A stretch of DNA of 52,758 nucleotides from an uncultured Bacteroidales bacterium (GCA_902775975.1 CACYOC010000012.1:1-52758), one strand, 5' to 3'. Positions 41,263 to 50,421 are shown, numbered from the stretch's first letter. Numbers and translations: made by a program. The notes: generated by a model not told the origin, from the letters alone.

Positions 41263-42322
41263 TCCCAAAATTATACCCTACATAAACGCTCAATGTCCCA
41301 AAAATATTGTTGGTGGCAAATTGCGACTTCCTATAGTTATACGCACGGATGATGATAGACGAACCGGCATACCATCGCGTATTGTTCCATACCAGTCCAA
41401 AACGTCCAATGCCATCGATATTGACATTGCGGATGCTGAAGTTACGGATGTTGAAACGACTGTCCGACTCACTCTTCGTCCGCTTGTACGCCAGTGCCAT
41501 CGACAAACTCGCTCCTAACAGCCAGTTGCGGGCAAACACCCAGTTGTAGCCATAACCCACAGAGACGTTGTAGTCGTGGTAGTTCACACTCTTAAACATC
41601 AGGGCACTGTCTAACTTCACCTCCTGACCAGGCAACCGCTGGTCGATGAGCTGCTGCAACTTCTCGTGGTCGAACTCGATGCTGTTGCGCAGAAAACCCA
41701 GTCCTACCATCCACGAACCACAGCTCAGCTTCTGACAGGTGCTCTGGTTGAAGGCGGCGGGATAGGAGAAGCGCTTGTGGTTGAAGATGTAATACACGTT
41801 AACGCCCGTAATACCCACGATGATGCCGTCGAAGGGCACATCTTCCAAAGCATAGGTATCGATACCGTCGCCTAACTTCACATGACGCACCTTATAGTCG
41901 TAGCCGGTACGACGGTAACATACGTCAACACCAATCTGCGCACTGTAGAAGCTGAAGTCGAAGGTCTTCGAGTTGATGTTCAGGTCCAGATGGCGCAGGT
42001 CGAAGGTATAGCCTAAGAATGCCCATCGCCAACCGAAATACGGACCGACCTTGAAAGAGCCTGTGGGAGCAAAGGAGATGGACTGCTTGTTGTCTCCCAC
42101 CGAACTCAGCCGGTAGTAGTCGTAGTTGTAGTTGCCCTGCATCATCACCGACCAGTTGTAATGCTGGGGCTCCACATAGTTCGTGTCGATGTAGCTGAAG
42201 CCCCGCACCAGGCGGCGCAGCCACCCCATCTTTTTGGGGTGCTCCGATGTCGTTATCGAGTCTTGGGCGTACAGGCCCAGACTCGTCAGCAGCAGCATCG
42301 TCAGCAACACCTTTCTCATCAT
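41255..42322 (-). CDS. DUF4421 family outer-membrane barrel protein
   Basis: 355 aa. Signal peptide MMRKVLLTMLLLTSLGLYAQ; the rest is beta-rich with alternating aromatics (YFGWRWAFLGYTFDL) and the DUF4421 pattern SYIDTNYVEPQHYNWSVM. Ends in GYNFGRK, an aromatic C-terminus typical of barrels. Function unknown. The next gene upstream on this strand ends 10 nt before its start, so they may share a transcript. Confidence 0.88.
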   Translation of the reverse strand: MMRKVLLTMLLLTSLGLYAQDSITTSEHPKKMGWLRRLVRGFSYIDTNYVEPQHYNWSVMMQGNYNYDYYRLSSVGDNKQSISFAPTGSFKVGPYFGWRWAFLGYTFDLRHLDLNINSKTFDFSFYSAQIGVDVCYRRTGYDYKVRHVKLGDGIDTYALEDVPFDGIIVGITGVNVYYIFNHKRFSYPAAFNQSTCQKLSCGSWMVGLGFLRNSIEFDHEKLQQLIDQRLPGQEVKLDSALMFKSVNYHDYNVSVGYGYNWVFARNWLLGASLSMALAYKRTKSESDSRFNIRNFSIRNVNIDGIGRFGLVWNNTRWYAGSSIIIRAYNYRKSQFATNNIFGTLSVYVGYNFGRK

Positions 42323-42332
42323 GCTATGCCGT

Positions 42333-43316
42333 TCAGAACTTTCCCAAGATACGGTCCATCACCCAGTTGACGGGGGTGGCAGACACACTGGTACACTCGC
42401 AGATGCCGATGCCCTGCAGATGTTCACAGACGCTCTTGATAATTGGATATTGTACGTAGGGCGGATTGGGGATATCCAACTCCTGGGTTCCCTCGCTGGT
42501 ATGCAACTTGATGGGCTGGTAGTCGAAGACGGAGAAGATGACCGATCCTTTATCGCCAATGATATGAATACGGTCCTCACGTGCCGACTCATGAGCCACG
42601 AAACACCACGACCCGCTGCCCGGCAGACCACCCTCAAACTCAAAACACGCACTCACCGAGTCTTCTGCCTGATACAGTCCGCCACGATTGGCACAGATGC
42701 CACGGGCCTCGGTGATGATGCCGAAGAAATACTGCAACAGGTCCAGCTGATGGGGGGCCAGGTCGTAGAAGTAGCCGCCACCCGCAATGTCGGGCTGCAG
42801 ACGCCACGGCAGGTTCTCCTGATGGGCATAGTCCAACTCACGGGCAGGTGTGGCAAAACGGATCTGTACGTTGATGACCTTGCCGATGACACCTTGCTCT
42901 ATCAGTTCCTTCACCTTCAGGAAATAGGGCAGGTAGCGACGGTAGTAAGCCACAAAACAGGGTACTCCCGTCTCCTCGCTGACGCGGTTGATGCGGGCAC
43001 AGTCTTCATACGATGCTGCCAAGGGTTTCTCCACATACACCGGCTTACCGGCACGCATGGCCATAATGGCAAAGGTGGCATGACTCGACGGCGGCGTGGC
43101 GACATATACGGCATTCACCTCGGGGTCGTCTATCAACTCCTGGGCATCGGTAAACCAACGGGGAATACCATGGCGCTCGGCATAACTGCGAGCATGCCGT
43201 TCCTGACGACTCATCACCGCCACGACCTCAGAACCTTCCACCTCCGAAAAGGCAGGGCCGCTCTTCTTCTCAGTCACCTCACCACAACCGATGAAGCCCC
43301 ACTTCAGTCTCTTCAT
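42333..43316 (-). CDS. Gfo/Idh/MocA family oxidoreductase
   Basis: 327 aa from the ATG at 43316 (MKRLKWGFIGCGEVTEKKSG). The longer frame to 43439 runs through the promoter repeat, so it is excluded. GFIGCGEV (7-14) is the Rossmann motif; GKPVYVEKPLA carries the conserved EKP; LAPHQLDLLQYFFG is the DxxxH-type segment. It reduces or oxidises a sugar or inositol-like substrate with NAD(P); substrate unknown. Expressed from a tandem pair of promoter repeats. Confidence 0.9.
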   Translation of the reverse strand: MKRLKWGFIGCGEVTEKKSGPAFSEVEGSEVVAVMSRQERHARSYAERHGIPRWFTDAQELIDDPEVNAVYVATPPSSHATFAIMAMRAGKPVYVEKPLAASYEDCARINRVSEETGVPCFVAYYRRYLPYFLKVKELIEQGVIGKVINVQIRFATPARELDYAHQENLPWRLQPDIAGGGYFYDLAPHQLDLLQYFFGIITEARGICANRGGLYQAEDSVSACFEFEGGLPGSGSWCFVAHESAREDRIHIIGDKGSVIFSVFDYQPIKLHTSEGTQELDIPNPPYVQYPIIKSVCEHLQGIGICECTSVSATPVNWVMDRILGKF

Positions 43317-43332
43317 ATCTTCTTTTTGCGCA

Positions 43333-43440
43333 CAAAGGTACGAATAAGTGAGCAAAATGCCAAATTTATTTGAGCATTTTCGAACGAAAGTACTTTCGAG
43401 ACTTGTCTCAAAGGTACGAATAAGTGAGCAAAATGCCAAA
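43333..43440 (-). promoter_or_regulatory. Tandem promoter-bearing dispersed repeats
   Basis: Two copies offset by 76 bp. Copy 1: TTTG (43364-43361), 20 bp, TACCTTTG (43340-43333). Copy 2: TTTG (43440-43437), 20 bp, TACCTTTG (43416-43409). Each shares the 20-bp interior built on TAAGTGAGCAAAA. Between them lies the perfect 14-bp palindrome CGAAAGTACTTTCG (43385-43398). A degenerate third copy is at 20620-20690. Confidence 0.8.
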
Positions 43441-43494
43441 TTTTTAATTTTCCATTTTTAATTTTTCATTTTTAATTTTTCATTTTTAATTTAA
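43441..43494. repeat. 14-nt AT-rich tandem repeat
   Basis: Nearly four units of TTTTTAATTTTTCA between the divergent promoters of the oxidoreductase gene and the membrane-protein gene. Confidence 0.85.
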
Positions 43495-43499
43495 TTTCG

Positions 43500-43507
43500 T
43501 AACTTTG
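43500..43507 (+). promoter_or_regulatory. -7 box for the 200-aa membrane protein
   Basis: TAACTTTG at 43500-43507, 24 bp before the ATG. No TTTG at -33; the upstream DNA is the AT repeat. Confidence 0.55.
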
Positions 43508-43530
43508 TGCCCAAATAATGAAAAAAAACA

Positions 43531-44133
43531 ATGGAATCACAACAACAAGACATATTTCTCAAGATACGCAGCTACCGTAGCATCATCGCTGCCGCAGGAC
43601 ATCTCTACACCTCCAAATGCTGGCAGACGCTGAAAGCCGTATGGCCTTTCCTGCTCCTCACAGCCCTGACAGAGGTGGCTGTCATCCTGCTCGTCATCTA
43701 CGACCTCTACTTCTTTGTACCACTGGCAGCCATCGCCATCCTTCTAGAACTGCTGCTCTGGTGGAAGACGGGCAGCAGCATTACCCAGCGACCGCTGCGC
43801 GCCCTGTGGCGTCCTGCACGTCGTCATCTCTTCCTCCTCATAGGCATCACCCTGTTAGGACTCATCGTCCTGCTGCCTGCTGAAGCATTCGTAGCATTGC
43901 CCGCCATCGTGCTGACGCTGGCAGAGTGGCAGTCCAAACAAGGTGTTATGATGGGTGACCCTCAGACCATGCCGACCTACATGCCGTACGCCACGGCTGC
44001 CGTCTGGCTCCTCATCACCCTCCTCCTGCTCTGCCTCCGACTCTTCATCGTCTTCACGGCTTACTATGCCTGGGGCTCAGCAGAAGCCAAGCACCTAGAA
44101 CAACAGCAACAAAAGTCAATAATTAATATTTAA
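43531..44133 (+). CDS. Four-helix membrane protein, unrecognised
   Basis: 200 aa. Hydrophobic segments near residues 38-55, 58-75, 95-125 and 150-175 predict four membrane spans; the N-terminus and C-terminus ([16 protein letters not shown]) are polar and probably cytoplasmic. No signature I know. It shares orientation with hisB 44 nt downstream, with a palindromic repeat in between. Could be a small structural or transport accessory protein. Confidence 0.7.
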   Translation: MESQQQDIFLKIRSYRSIIAAAGHLYTSKCWQTLKAVWPFLLLTALTEVAVILLVIYDLYFFVPLAAIAILLELLLWWKTGSSITQRPLRALWRPARRHLFLLIGITLLGLIVLLPAEAFVALPAIVLTLAEWQSKQGVMMGDPQTMPTYMPYATAAVWLLITLLLLCLRLFIVFTAYYAWGSAEAKHLEQQQQKSIINI

Positions 44134-44137
44134 TCTC

Positions 44138-44176
44138 ATCCCCCTCCCTTCAGGAAGGGCGGGGTGGGTCTCCATT
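44138..44176. repeat. Palindromic dispersed repeat before hisB
   Basis: CCCCCTCCCTTCAGGAAGGG and following GGGGTGGGTCTCC, ending at the hisB start codon. Same class as 41222-41260. Confidence 0.8.
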
Positions 44177-44177
44177 T

Positions 44178-45350
44178 ATGAAAAAGCTTCTCTTCATCGA
44201 CCGCGACGGAACCATCATCCGCGAACCTGCCGACGAGCAGATCGACTCCTTCGAAAAACTGCAGTTCGTACCACGTGCCATCAGTAGTCTGGCATTCCTG
44301 CGCCAGCATACCGACTACGAATTCGTCATGGTCTCCAACCAAGACGGGCTGGGCACCGACGCCTTCCCGGAAGACACCTTCTGGCCCGTGCAGAACTTCA
44401 TCCTCGACACCCTACGGGGCGAGGGCATCATCTTTGATGACATCCTCATCGATCCCCACTTCCCGGAAGACAACGCCCCCACCCGTAAACCGAGTACGGG
44501 ACTGGTACAGAAATACATCGACAACCCCGACTACGACATCGCCCACAGCTACGTCATCGGTGACCGCAATACCGACCGCCAGTTCGCCGCCAACATCGGT
44601 TGCGGCTTCCTCCGCATCAACTCTGCTCCCAGCACCCCTCCTGTGCTCAGCGGTTCACCCGTCCCTCCTGTGCTCAGCGGTTCACCCGTCCCTCCTGTGC
44701 TCAGCGGTTCACCCGCTGAGTCCTCCTCCGCAGAGTCCTGGCAGCGCGCCGTAGCGATCGCCTACGGCGGAGAGCGCACGGCAGAAGTGCGCCGCACCAC
44801 CAAGGAAACCGACATCTACGTCAAGCTCGACCTCGACGGCAACGGCCACTGCGACATCACTACCGGCCTCGGCTTCTTCGACCACATGTTGGAGCAGATT
44901 GGAAAACACGGCATGATAGACCTCACCATCCATACCAAGGGCGACCTGCACGTCGATGAGCACCACACCATCGAGGATACCGCCCTGGCTCTTGGCGAAT
45001 GCCTGCTGCAAGCCCTTGGCGACAAACGCGGCATTGAGCGCTACGGCTACTCCCTACCCATGGACGATTGCCTCTGCAGCGTCTGCCTCGACTTCGGTGG
45101 ACGCCCCTGGCTCGTCTGGGATGCCGAGTTCCATCGTGAGCGCATCGGTGAGATGCCTACCGAGATGTTCCTGCACTTCTTCAAGAGTCTCAGCGATGCC
45201 GCCAAGATGAACCTCAACATCCGTGCTGAAGGCGACAACGAGCACCATAAGATTGAAGGCATCTTCAAAGCCTTGGCACGAGCCCTCAAAATGGCCGTCC
45301 GCCGTGATGTCTATCATTACGAGCTCCCCTCCACCAAAGGCACCCTCTAA
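44178..45350 (+). CDS. hisB: Bifunctional histidinol-phosphatase / imidazoleglycerol-phosphate dehydratase
   Basis: 390 aa. The N-terminal HAD phosphatase has [14 protein letters not shown] (D8, D10) and the second domain (from about residue 195) has [48 protein letters not shown] and [21 protein letters not shown]. It performs steps 7 and 9 of histidine synthesis. The linker holds three copies of PPVLSGSPV coded by a 27-bp tandem repeat (44637-44717), which relatives usually lack; copy number could vary. No other his gene is nearby. Confidence 0.95.
   Translation: MKKLLFIDRDGTIIREPADEQIDSFEKLQFVPRAISSLAFLRQHTDYEFVMVSNQDGLGTDAFPEDTFWPVQNFILDTLRGEGIIFDDILIDPHFPEDNAPTRKPSTGLVQKYIDNPDYDIAHSYVIGDRNTDRQFAANIGCGFLRINSAPSTPPVLSGSPVPPVLSGSPVPPVLSGSPAESSSAESWQRAVAIAYGGERTAEVRRTTKETDIYVKLDLDGNGHCDITTGLGFFDHMLEQIGKHGMIDLTIHTKGDLHVDEHHTIEDTALALGECLLQALGDKRGIERYGYSLPMDDCLCSVCLDFGGRPWLVWDAEFHRERIGEMPTEMFLHFFKSLSDAAKMNLNIRAEGDNEHHKIEGIFKALARALKMAVRRDVYHYELPSTKGTL
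44637..44717 (+). repeat. 27-bp tandem repeat in the HisB interdomain linker
   Basis: Three units at 44637-44663, 44664-44690 and 44691-44717, the last with two changes. The length is a multiple of three and keeps the reading frame. Confidence 0.92.
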
Positions 45351-45423
45351 ACAGTAAACCGTAAACTTTCAACTTTAAGCTCAAAAAAAATATCCTTTTT
45401 TCTGTTTTTTCGGAAATTTGTCG

Positions 45424-45431
45424 TACCTTTG
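45424..45431 (+). promoter_or_regulatory. -7 box for the FadL-type gene
   Basis: TACCTTTG at 45424-45431, 23 bp before the chosen ATG at 45454. The -33 region is T-rich (TTTTTTCTG) without an exact TTTG. Confidence 0.6.
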
Positions 45432-45453
45432 TCGCCGATTAGAACAATACGAC

Positions 45454-46803
45454 ATGAAAAAAGGAATCTTATGGATGGCACTCTGTGCCGCTGTCAACAC
45501 GGCACACGCCGGTGGTCTGATGACCAACACCAACTATCACATCGCCTTCGACCGCATGATGGCGCGAGGCGCCACGTTCGACATTGATGCCGCCTACTCC
45601 AATCCCGCAGGTACAGTCTGGGGACATGAGGGCTGGCAGCTGTCGCTGAACTTCCAGAAACCATGGCAGAACCGTGACATCAAACTCACGACAACAGCCT
45701 TGGAAAAGACTTTTGAGGGTAAGGCTTCCGCACCCATCGTCCCTGCCCTCTTTGCCACCTATAAGAAAGACCGCTGGGCCATCTCTTCCATGATAGGCAT
45801 CGTGGGAAGCGGCGGCTTTGTCAAGTACGCCGACGGTGTACCTCAGTATAACCTCATGGTGACCAACGCCCTGACTAAGCTCAACCAGCTTCCGGGCGTC
45901 AACACGCCGGAAGGCTCCTACACCATGAATTCCGAGATGAAGGGCAAGCAGTATATCTATGGTGGACAGGTGAACTTCTCCTACAAAATCCTCGACTGTC
46001 TGTCGGCAGCCGTCGGTTTCCGTGCCAACTACTACGACGGCTACTACCGTGGACACGTCATCGCCGGTGGTCATGCCACCTATGGAGACGCAGCCACCAT
46101 GCTCATCGATGTCGATCAGAAGGGTTGGGGCTTTACCCCGATTGTTGCCGCCAACTTCCACATGGGTGCCTTCACCTTTGCCGCCCGTTATGAGTTCCGC
46201 ACCAAGGTGAACCCCAAGAACGACACCAACATCCTGTTTGCCGACCTCGGAAGCGCACTGAAGGCAAAGGTCGCTGCCATCCCTGGCTATGGTCCTGCTG
46301 CCCTGAAGGAGATGGGTACAGCCTTAACGGCTGCCAAGGCCCCCTTCGAGGATGGTGTCCGCACCCGTTACGACATGCCTGCGCTACTCGCCGTCGCTGC
46401 CGGCTATGAGTTCACGCCCAAGTTGCGTGCTACCCTGGAGTATCACTTCTTCGACGACAAGAACGCCAAGATGGCCAACGACCGACAGAAAGAACTGAAA
46501 CACGGCACCCACGAGCTGCTGGCAGGTGTAGAATGGGACATCAACGAGAAGTTTACCATCAGCTGTGGCGGTCAGCGCACCGACTACGGCCTCTCCGACG
46601 GCTACGAGCAGAACACCTCCTTTGCCTGCGACAGCTGGTCCATCGGCTTCGGTGGCGCGTGGAACATCAACCAACAGATACGCCTCAATGCCGGCTACTT
46701 CTGTAGTCTCTATAGCGACTACAAAAAAGCGACAACCTACGGCACGGAGACCTACTCACGTACCAACCACGTCATAGGCCTCGGCATCGACTACCGATTC
46801 TAA
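45454..46803 (+). CDS. OmpP1/FadL-family outer membrane transport protein
   Basis: 449 aa from the ATG at 45454, which follows the -7 box and gives a signal peptide MKKGILWMALCAAVNTAHAGG. The N-terminal hatch has GGLMTNTNYHIAFDRMMARGATFDIDAAYSNPAG, the FadL motif NPAG. The rest is a long barrel ending in IGLGIDYRF. FadL proteins carry hydrophobic compounds across the outer membrane. Convergent with the YjbH-like pair; the gene ends overlap by 32 nt. Confidence 0.92.
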   Translation: MKKGILWMALCAAVNTAHAGGLMTNTNYHIAFDRMMARGATFDIDAAYSNPAGTVWGHEGWQLSLNFQKPWQNRDIKLTTTALEKTFEGKASAPIVPALFATYKKDRWAISSMIGIVGSGGFVKYADGVPQYNLMVTNALTKLNQLPGVNTPEGSYTMNSEMKGKQYIYGGQVNFSYKILDCLSAAVGFRANYYDGYYRGHVIAGGHATYGDAATMLIDVDQKGWGFTPIVAANFHMGAFTFAARYEFRTKVNPKNDTNILFADLGSALKAKVAAIPGYGPAALKEMGTALTAAKAPFEDGVRTRYDMPALLAVAAGYEFTPKLRATLEYHFFDDKNAKMANDRQKELKHGTHELLAGVEWDINEKFTISCGGQRTDYGLSDGYEQNTSFACDSWSIGFGGAWNINQQIRLNAGYFCSLYSDYKKATTYGTETYSRTNHVIGLGIDYRF

Positions 46804-47539
46804 CCAACGGTATCCTCAGGCAGACACCTCCCGAGAAATACTGCATATTCTGCAGGGAGGCCTGCAGCATCACATATCGGAACAAGGTACAATCGACACC
46901 CACGTTCGGCTCACAGCCATCCCACTCTGCGATGAATCGCAGCGGCCGGTAGAACGAGGGTTGTACCGTGATGCCTCCCACGACACCATCCCACTTTCTG
47001 TTATAGTCACGCTTCCACTTTCTGTAGGCAATGTGAGCGCCGATCCACTGTCCTTCTACCTCTACATGCTTCGACAGGGCCACATAGAAGTTCTTGTAGA
47101 AGTTCGAACCAGACCGTCCCTCGTCACCTGAACCCCAGACGTCATTGCCGCCCAGCACCACCGATGGCCACCAGCGTGCTTCACGGATAGGCTGTACTCT
47201 CACTGAGAAATAGCGGTCCTTGGCATAGAATCCTACTTCTGCTTTAGGATCCTTATTCTTATGGAACTTCCATAACGTATAGCCGTAACCTATTTCTATC
47301 CAGCGGAACGGCTGAATGGTCAGGTAGTTCGTCCATGAGTTAAACTTTTCGCCATCTACCGTCATCTTATCAGGCACCATGTGCTTGTCCACATAGTGTG
47401 CTCCAATATGTGCCACGGGCACTGTATCCATGTCTGCCGACGGCACCTGGATAAGTCCTCCCATACCTGTATATTGCTGTGCCGATGCTCCCGTCATCAG
47501 CAGCACCGCTGCTATTATCGATACAATCCTGTTCCCCAT
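46772..47539 (-). CDS. YjbH-like outer membrane protein, N-terminal part
   Basis: 255 aa, signal peptide MGNRIVSIIAAVLLMTGASAQ. GGLIQVPSADMDTVPVAHIGAHYV, then DRYFSVRVQPIREARWWPSVVLGGNDVWGS and FIAEWDGCEPNVGVDCTLF are the pattern of YjbH/YbjH outer-membrane proteins tied to exopolysaccharide export. In enterobacteria YjbH is one large protein; here the next upstream gene could supply the rest. The start overlaps that gene's end by 25 nt, indicating coupling. Confidence 0.75.
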   Translation of the reverse strand: MGNRIVSIIAAVLLMTGASAQQYTGMGGLIQVPSADMDTVPVAHIGAHYVDKHMVPDKMTVDGEKFNSWTNYLTIQPFRWIEIGYGYTLWKFHKNKDPKAEVGFYAKDRYFSVRVQPIREARWWPSVVLGGNDVWGSGDEGRSGSNFYKNFYVALSKHVEVEGQWIGAHIAYRKWKRDYNRKWDGVVGGITVQPSFYRPLRFIAEWDGCEPNVGVDCTLFRYVMLQASLQNMQYFSGGVCLRIPLVRIGSRCRGL

Positions 47540-48381
47540 AACACCTTCGTTTGATAATCACGTTCGTTCTCCTCCGGATCCGTATGATACTTCTTCATCG
47601 AGTATCCATCCGACTGTGCATTGTAGGTCAGTCGGAAGTTCGAGGCAGGACGTATCCTCACCTTCTTCTCCGACTTCTTATACGGTGGGATCATCATCAC
47701 CACACGGAAGCCTCCCGAATACCTGTAATTACTGCGAGCGTATGGCTCGTAATACAACTCATGGTACTGGGCAAAGAGTCCCACAGAGCAGTGCTTAAAA
47801 TGACAATACACTTCTCCTTCTATGCCGTAGTCCTTGTTGATGTAGCGTCCACCACTCACTCGGAATTCCGTAGCCCACGGGTCTATCCATACGTTGGCAC
47901 CGATGATAGCGTTCGGTGTCCACTTCTTTCCTTCAAAACGCGTCTCGTCTGTTGACATCCACCACGTATTCGTCAGTCCTGCCCGTGCCTGCACCAGCAG
48001 CCACGAGTTGATAGGCATCATCCAACGGGCATCCACGCCGTAGCGCTCTCTCGAGAACAGACCACCCGTGAACTTCACATGCTGGTCGGCAGCAAAGGTC
48101 ATCTCCTTCGACAGTGCCACCATCCCCACTCGCAGGTAGTTGTTACGCTCCGCATAGCCGTAGTTCACGGCGGCATAGTTCAGCTGTCCTGCCAACATCC
48201 AGTCGTGACCCATATACCACTTCACGCCTGGCGTCACATTAATCATCACGTTGTAGAGTCGCTCAAAGTTCGTGTCGCTATACGACAGGTCCGCACCGCA
48301 GAACAAATCCACCTGCGTCTTCTCCTGTCCGTGGCACGCCACACCGACGACCATCAACAACCATAATACTCCCTTTCTCAT
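47515..48381 (-). CDS. YjbH-like companion, second barrel protein
   Basis: 288 aa, signal peptide MRKGVLWLLMVVGVACHG. Beta-rich with motifs YVDARWMMPINSW (GVDARWMMPINSWLLVQARAG) and WIDPWATEFRVSGGRYINKDYGIEGEVYCHFKHCSVGLFAQYHE, resembling the C-terminal half of YjbH barrels. First gene of the pair; promoter at 48446-48477. Assignment is by resemblance; a generic surface barrel remains possible. Confidence 0.65.
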   Translation of the reverse strand: MRKGVLWLLMVVGVACHGQEKTQVDLFCGADLSYSDTNFERLYNVMINVTPGVKWYMGHDWMLAGQLNYAAVNYGYAERNNYLRVGMVALSKEMTFAADQHVKFTGGLFSRERYGVDARWMMPINSWLLVQARAGLTNTWWMSTDETRFEGKKWTPNAIIGANVWIDPWATEFRVSGGRYINKDYGIEGEVYCHFKHCSVGLFAQYHELYYEPYARSNYRYSGGFRVVMMIPPYKKSEKKVRIRPASNFRLTYNAQSDGYSMKKYHTDPEENERDYQTKVLWGTGLYR

Positions 48382-48437
48382 TATCTCAATTTCTCATTAT
48401 CTCATTATCTCAATTTCTCATTATCTCAATTTCTCTA
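48377..48437. repeat. Tandem repeat in the leader of the YjbH-like pair
   Basis: Units of CTCATTATCTCAATTT type (8-10 nt period) between the promoter and the start codon. Confidence 0.85.
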
Positions 48438-48445
48438 TCGGTTTG

Positions 48446-48477
48446 CAAAAATACTCATTTTTTCCATAATCACCAAA
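48446..48477 (-). promoter_or_regulatory. Promoter of the YjbH-like pair
   Basis: On the minus strand TTTG (48477-48474), 20 bp, TATTTTTG (48453-48446). The leader contains the 48377-48437 repeat. Confidence 0.75.
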
Positions 48478-48498
48478 TAAATCCCCATTTTCTTCACC

Positions 48499-48554
48499 CG
48501 TAAACCGTAAACCATAAACTGTAAACTGTAAACTGTAAACTGTAAACTACAAAC
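48499..48554. repeat. 9-nt GTAAACT tandem repeat
   Basis: Six to seven units of GTAAACTGT / GTAAACCGT between the fimbrial-type gene end (48579) and the YjbH-like promoter. Same family as the arrays at 18163, 37284 and 45350. Confidence 0.9.
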
Positions 48555-48578
48555 GCCCTCCCACCCTCCACTTTTTAT

Positions 48579-49469
48579 TTAAAACGTCAGATAGGTCTCT
48601 CCTGCCCAGTCGGTATTGACCGTCACACCAGAGATGGTGGTGGAGGAGGAACCGGAGTCGCTGAAGAACGCTCCCGAGAGCCACGTAATGTGGTTCTGCT
48701 GCATGGGCACGTCGAACTGGCGGCTATAGAGTTCATTGCCACCGGCATCGAGAGCCGTGACCGTGAGGGCGATATTGTCCGACAGGTCGTGCAGGAAGGT
48801 GTAGAGGTCGAACTGCTTACTGCCCGTAGGGGTGACGTCGAACTTCACGTCCTGCTTGCTGGCCACACAGCCGAGACCCGTCACTGCATTGAAAGCGCCG
48901 GAGCCGCCGGTATAGTAGAACCGCATCTTCTTGACTTCAGCCGGGATCTCGTCGGTGACGACGAAGCGACAGAGCGCCACGATACGGTCGAGGGAGACCT
49001 CGTAATCCACCGACTCTTCACCGATGGTCACCTCGCCATAGCACAGGAAGGTGTCGGTATAGCCCGTAGCATTAGTGAACTGTATCTTCGTGGGGACAGT
49101 CATCGTGGGATTGCTGCTGGCACTGTGACCTACGACCACCAACTGGTAGGTGCCCTCTTCGAGTTGAAAGGCGCACTGGCCAAAACTGGCGTTGTCCGAC
49201 GTCTGGTTCACCTGCTTGAGACGGGCACCGCCTTCATCGTAGATGGCGAAGTTCAAACGGGTGCAAGCCTTGGAGGCATTTTGTGCCGCTCGGGTTGTGG
49301 CGTTATCTGCCCGACGTGTGATAGAGGTAAAAGGCGTCTGTTCTATCTGATAGACGCTGACGCGCAGGTTGCCGTTCTTGTCACCGGATGTCGTAGAATC
49401 CACAGCCATAATGGCTTTCTCGCAAGACACCAGCGCCACCGTCATGGCGAGCGCATAGAGTGCTCTCAT
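48579..49469 (-). CDS. FimB/Mfa2-like fimbrial lipoprotein (second)
   Basis: 296 aa from the ATG at 49469 (MRALYALAMTVALVSC, lipobox VSC). Two beta-sandwich domains are suggested: the first ends near residue 150 with EGTYQLVVVGHSAS, the second has RIVALCRFVVTDEIP and a C-terminal NVDWAGETYLTF-like end (TVNTDWAGETYLTF). This layout is that of FimB/Mfa2-type anchor or accessory subunits of Bacteroidales fimbriae. Downstream of a paralogous gene by 39 nt. No major fimbrillin gene is in the window. Confidence 0.72.
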   Translation of the reverse strand: MRALYALAMTVALVSCEKAIMAVDSTTSGDKNGNLRVSVYQIEQTPFTSITRRADNATTRAAQNASKACTRLNFAIYDEGGARLKQVNQTSDNASFGQCAFQLEEGTYQLVVVGHSASSNPTMTVPTKIQFTNATGYTDTFLCYGEVTIGEESVDYEVSLDRIVALCRFVVTDEIPAEVKKMRFYYTGGSGAFNAVTGLGCVASKQDVKFDVTPTGSKQFDLYTFLHDLSDNIALTVTALDAGGNELYSRQFDVPMQQNHITWLSGAFFSDSGSSSTTISGVTVNTDWAGETYLTF

Positions 49470-49508
49470 GATGAATGAAAATCCTGACATAACATATTCT
49501 CCCGTTCA

Positions 49509-50408
49509 TTAGAATGCAACATTCTCATTAGAGAGCCAAGCCGTCTCCAGCAAGAAGGTTCCATTCACGGCATCGTTGGTGTACATGGCACCGGTGAGTA
49601 TGGTGACGCGATTGCGCTTGAAAGGGACGTTATCTACTGTCTTGCTGAACAACACAGCACCGTCATTATCCAATGTCTCGATGGTGACATTGACATTCTG
49701 TTCATCAGTGGCCAGGAAAACGTAGCTGGTAGAACTGGAGGTGTTTCCTACTGCTGCACTGATGGGCACTGTGTTGGCAAAACCTGTATTGGCGGTAGTC
49801 AGACCCGTGGTGGGATTGAAACTCTTGCCACCGGCTGACATCGTCATGCGCACCTTGGTGGCATTGGCCGTGCGACCGTCGGAAGAGTGAACCTCCAGTT
49901 TTGCCACGATACGATTGAGTGTTGCACTGATATCCACCGCACTCGTGTTGGTGACGTTCACCACTTGCGTATAGGCGAATGTCTCGCGCGAATGGTCACC
50001 GGTGTAAGCGGCCTCGGTGGGGCTGGTCAATGTGAACACATCGTTATCGCCCTGACCTCGGGCAATCACCACCATCGTGTAGCTACCCATAGGCAACGAG
50101 CACTCAAACTCGCCAAGGGTCTCGCCCTCTTCCAAGGCTCCCCTCACCTGCTCGTGCTTATAAGTCTCAGTACTGCCGCTATAAAATGCCAGCATGATAG
50201 CCTTCACGCCAGTGTAATCAGCCAAAGACTGTGCAGCTCGTCGTGGAGCCTGAAACTCCTCTTGGCTAACGGTGAAGCCGCTGACATGCACCCTAACCGG
50301 AGCTGTTGTAGTCTTCTCCATCTGAACGTTACTAACCATGTTCTCACTCTCCTTGCTGCATGCAGCAAACAACAGGACTAATCCCGCAATGAAAAATAAT
50401 TTTTTCAT
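49509..50408 (-). CDS. FimB/Mfa2-like fimbrial lipoprotein (first)
   Basis: 299 aa, signal MKKLFFIAGLVLLFAAC. Same domain order as the next gene: MGSYTMVVIARGQ, VDISATLNRIVAKLEVHSSDG, KVRMTMSAGGKSFNPTTGL, KRNRVTILTGAM. Likely a duplicated pair of surface-exposed subunits. Preceded by a hairpin-forming inverted repeat in its leader (50422-50486). Confidence 0.72.
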   Translation of the reverse strand: MKKLFFIAGLVLLFAACSKESENMVSNVQMEKTTTAPVRVHVSGFTVSQEEFQAPRRAAQSLADYTGVKAIMLAFYSGSTETYKHEQVRGALEEGETLGEFECSLPMGSYTMVVIARGQGDNDVFTLTSPTEAAYTGDHSRETFAYTQVVNVTNTSAVDISATLNRIVAKLEVHSSDGRTANATKVRMTMSAGGKSFNPTTGLTTANTGFANTVPISAAVGNTSSSTSYVFLATDEQNVNVTIETLDNDGAVLFSKTVDNVPFKRNRVTILTGAMYTNDAVNGTFLLETAWLSNENVAF

Positions 50409-50421
50409 AATGATAAATTTT

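Noticed and set aside
42234-43373. 379-aa plus-strand ORF opposite the Gfo/Idh/MocA gene
   Set aside because: Shadow ORF; the minus-strand protein has clear Rossmann and EKP motifs.
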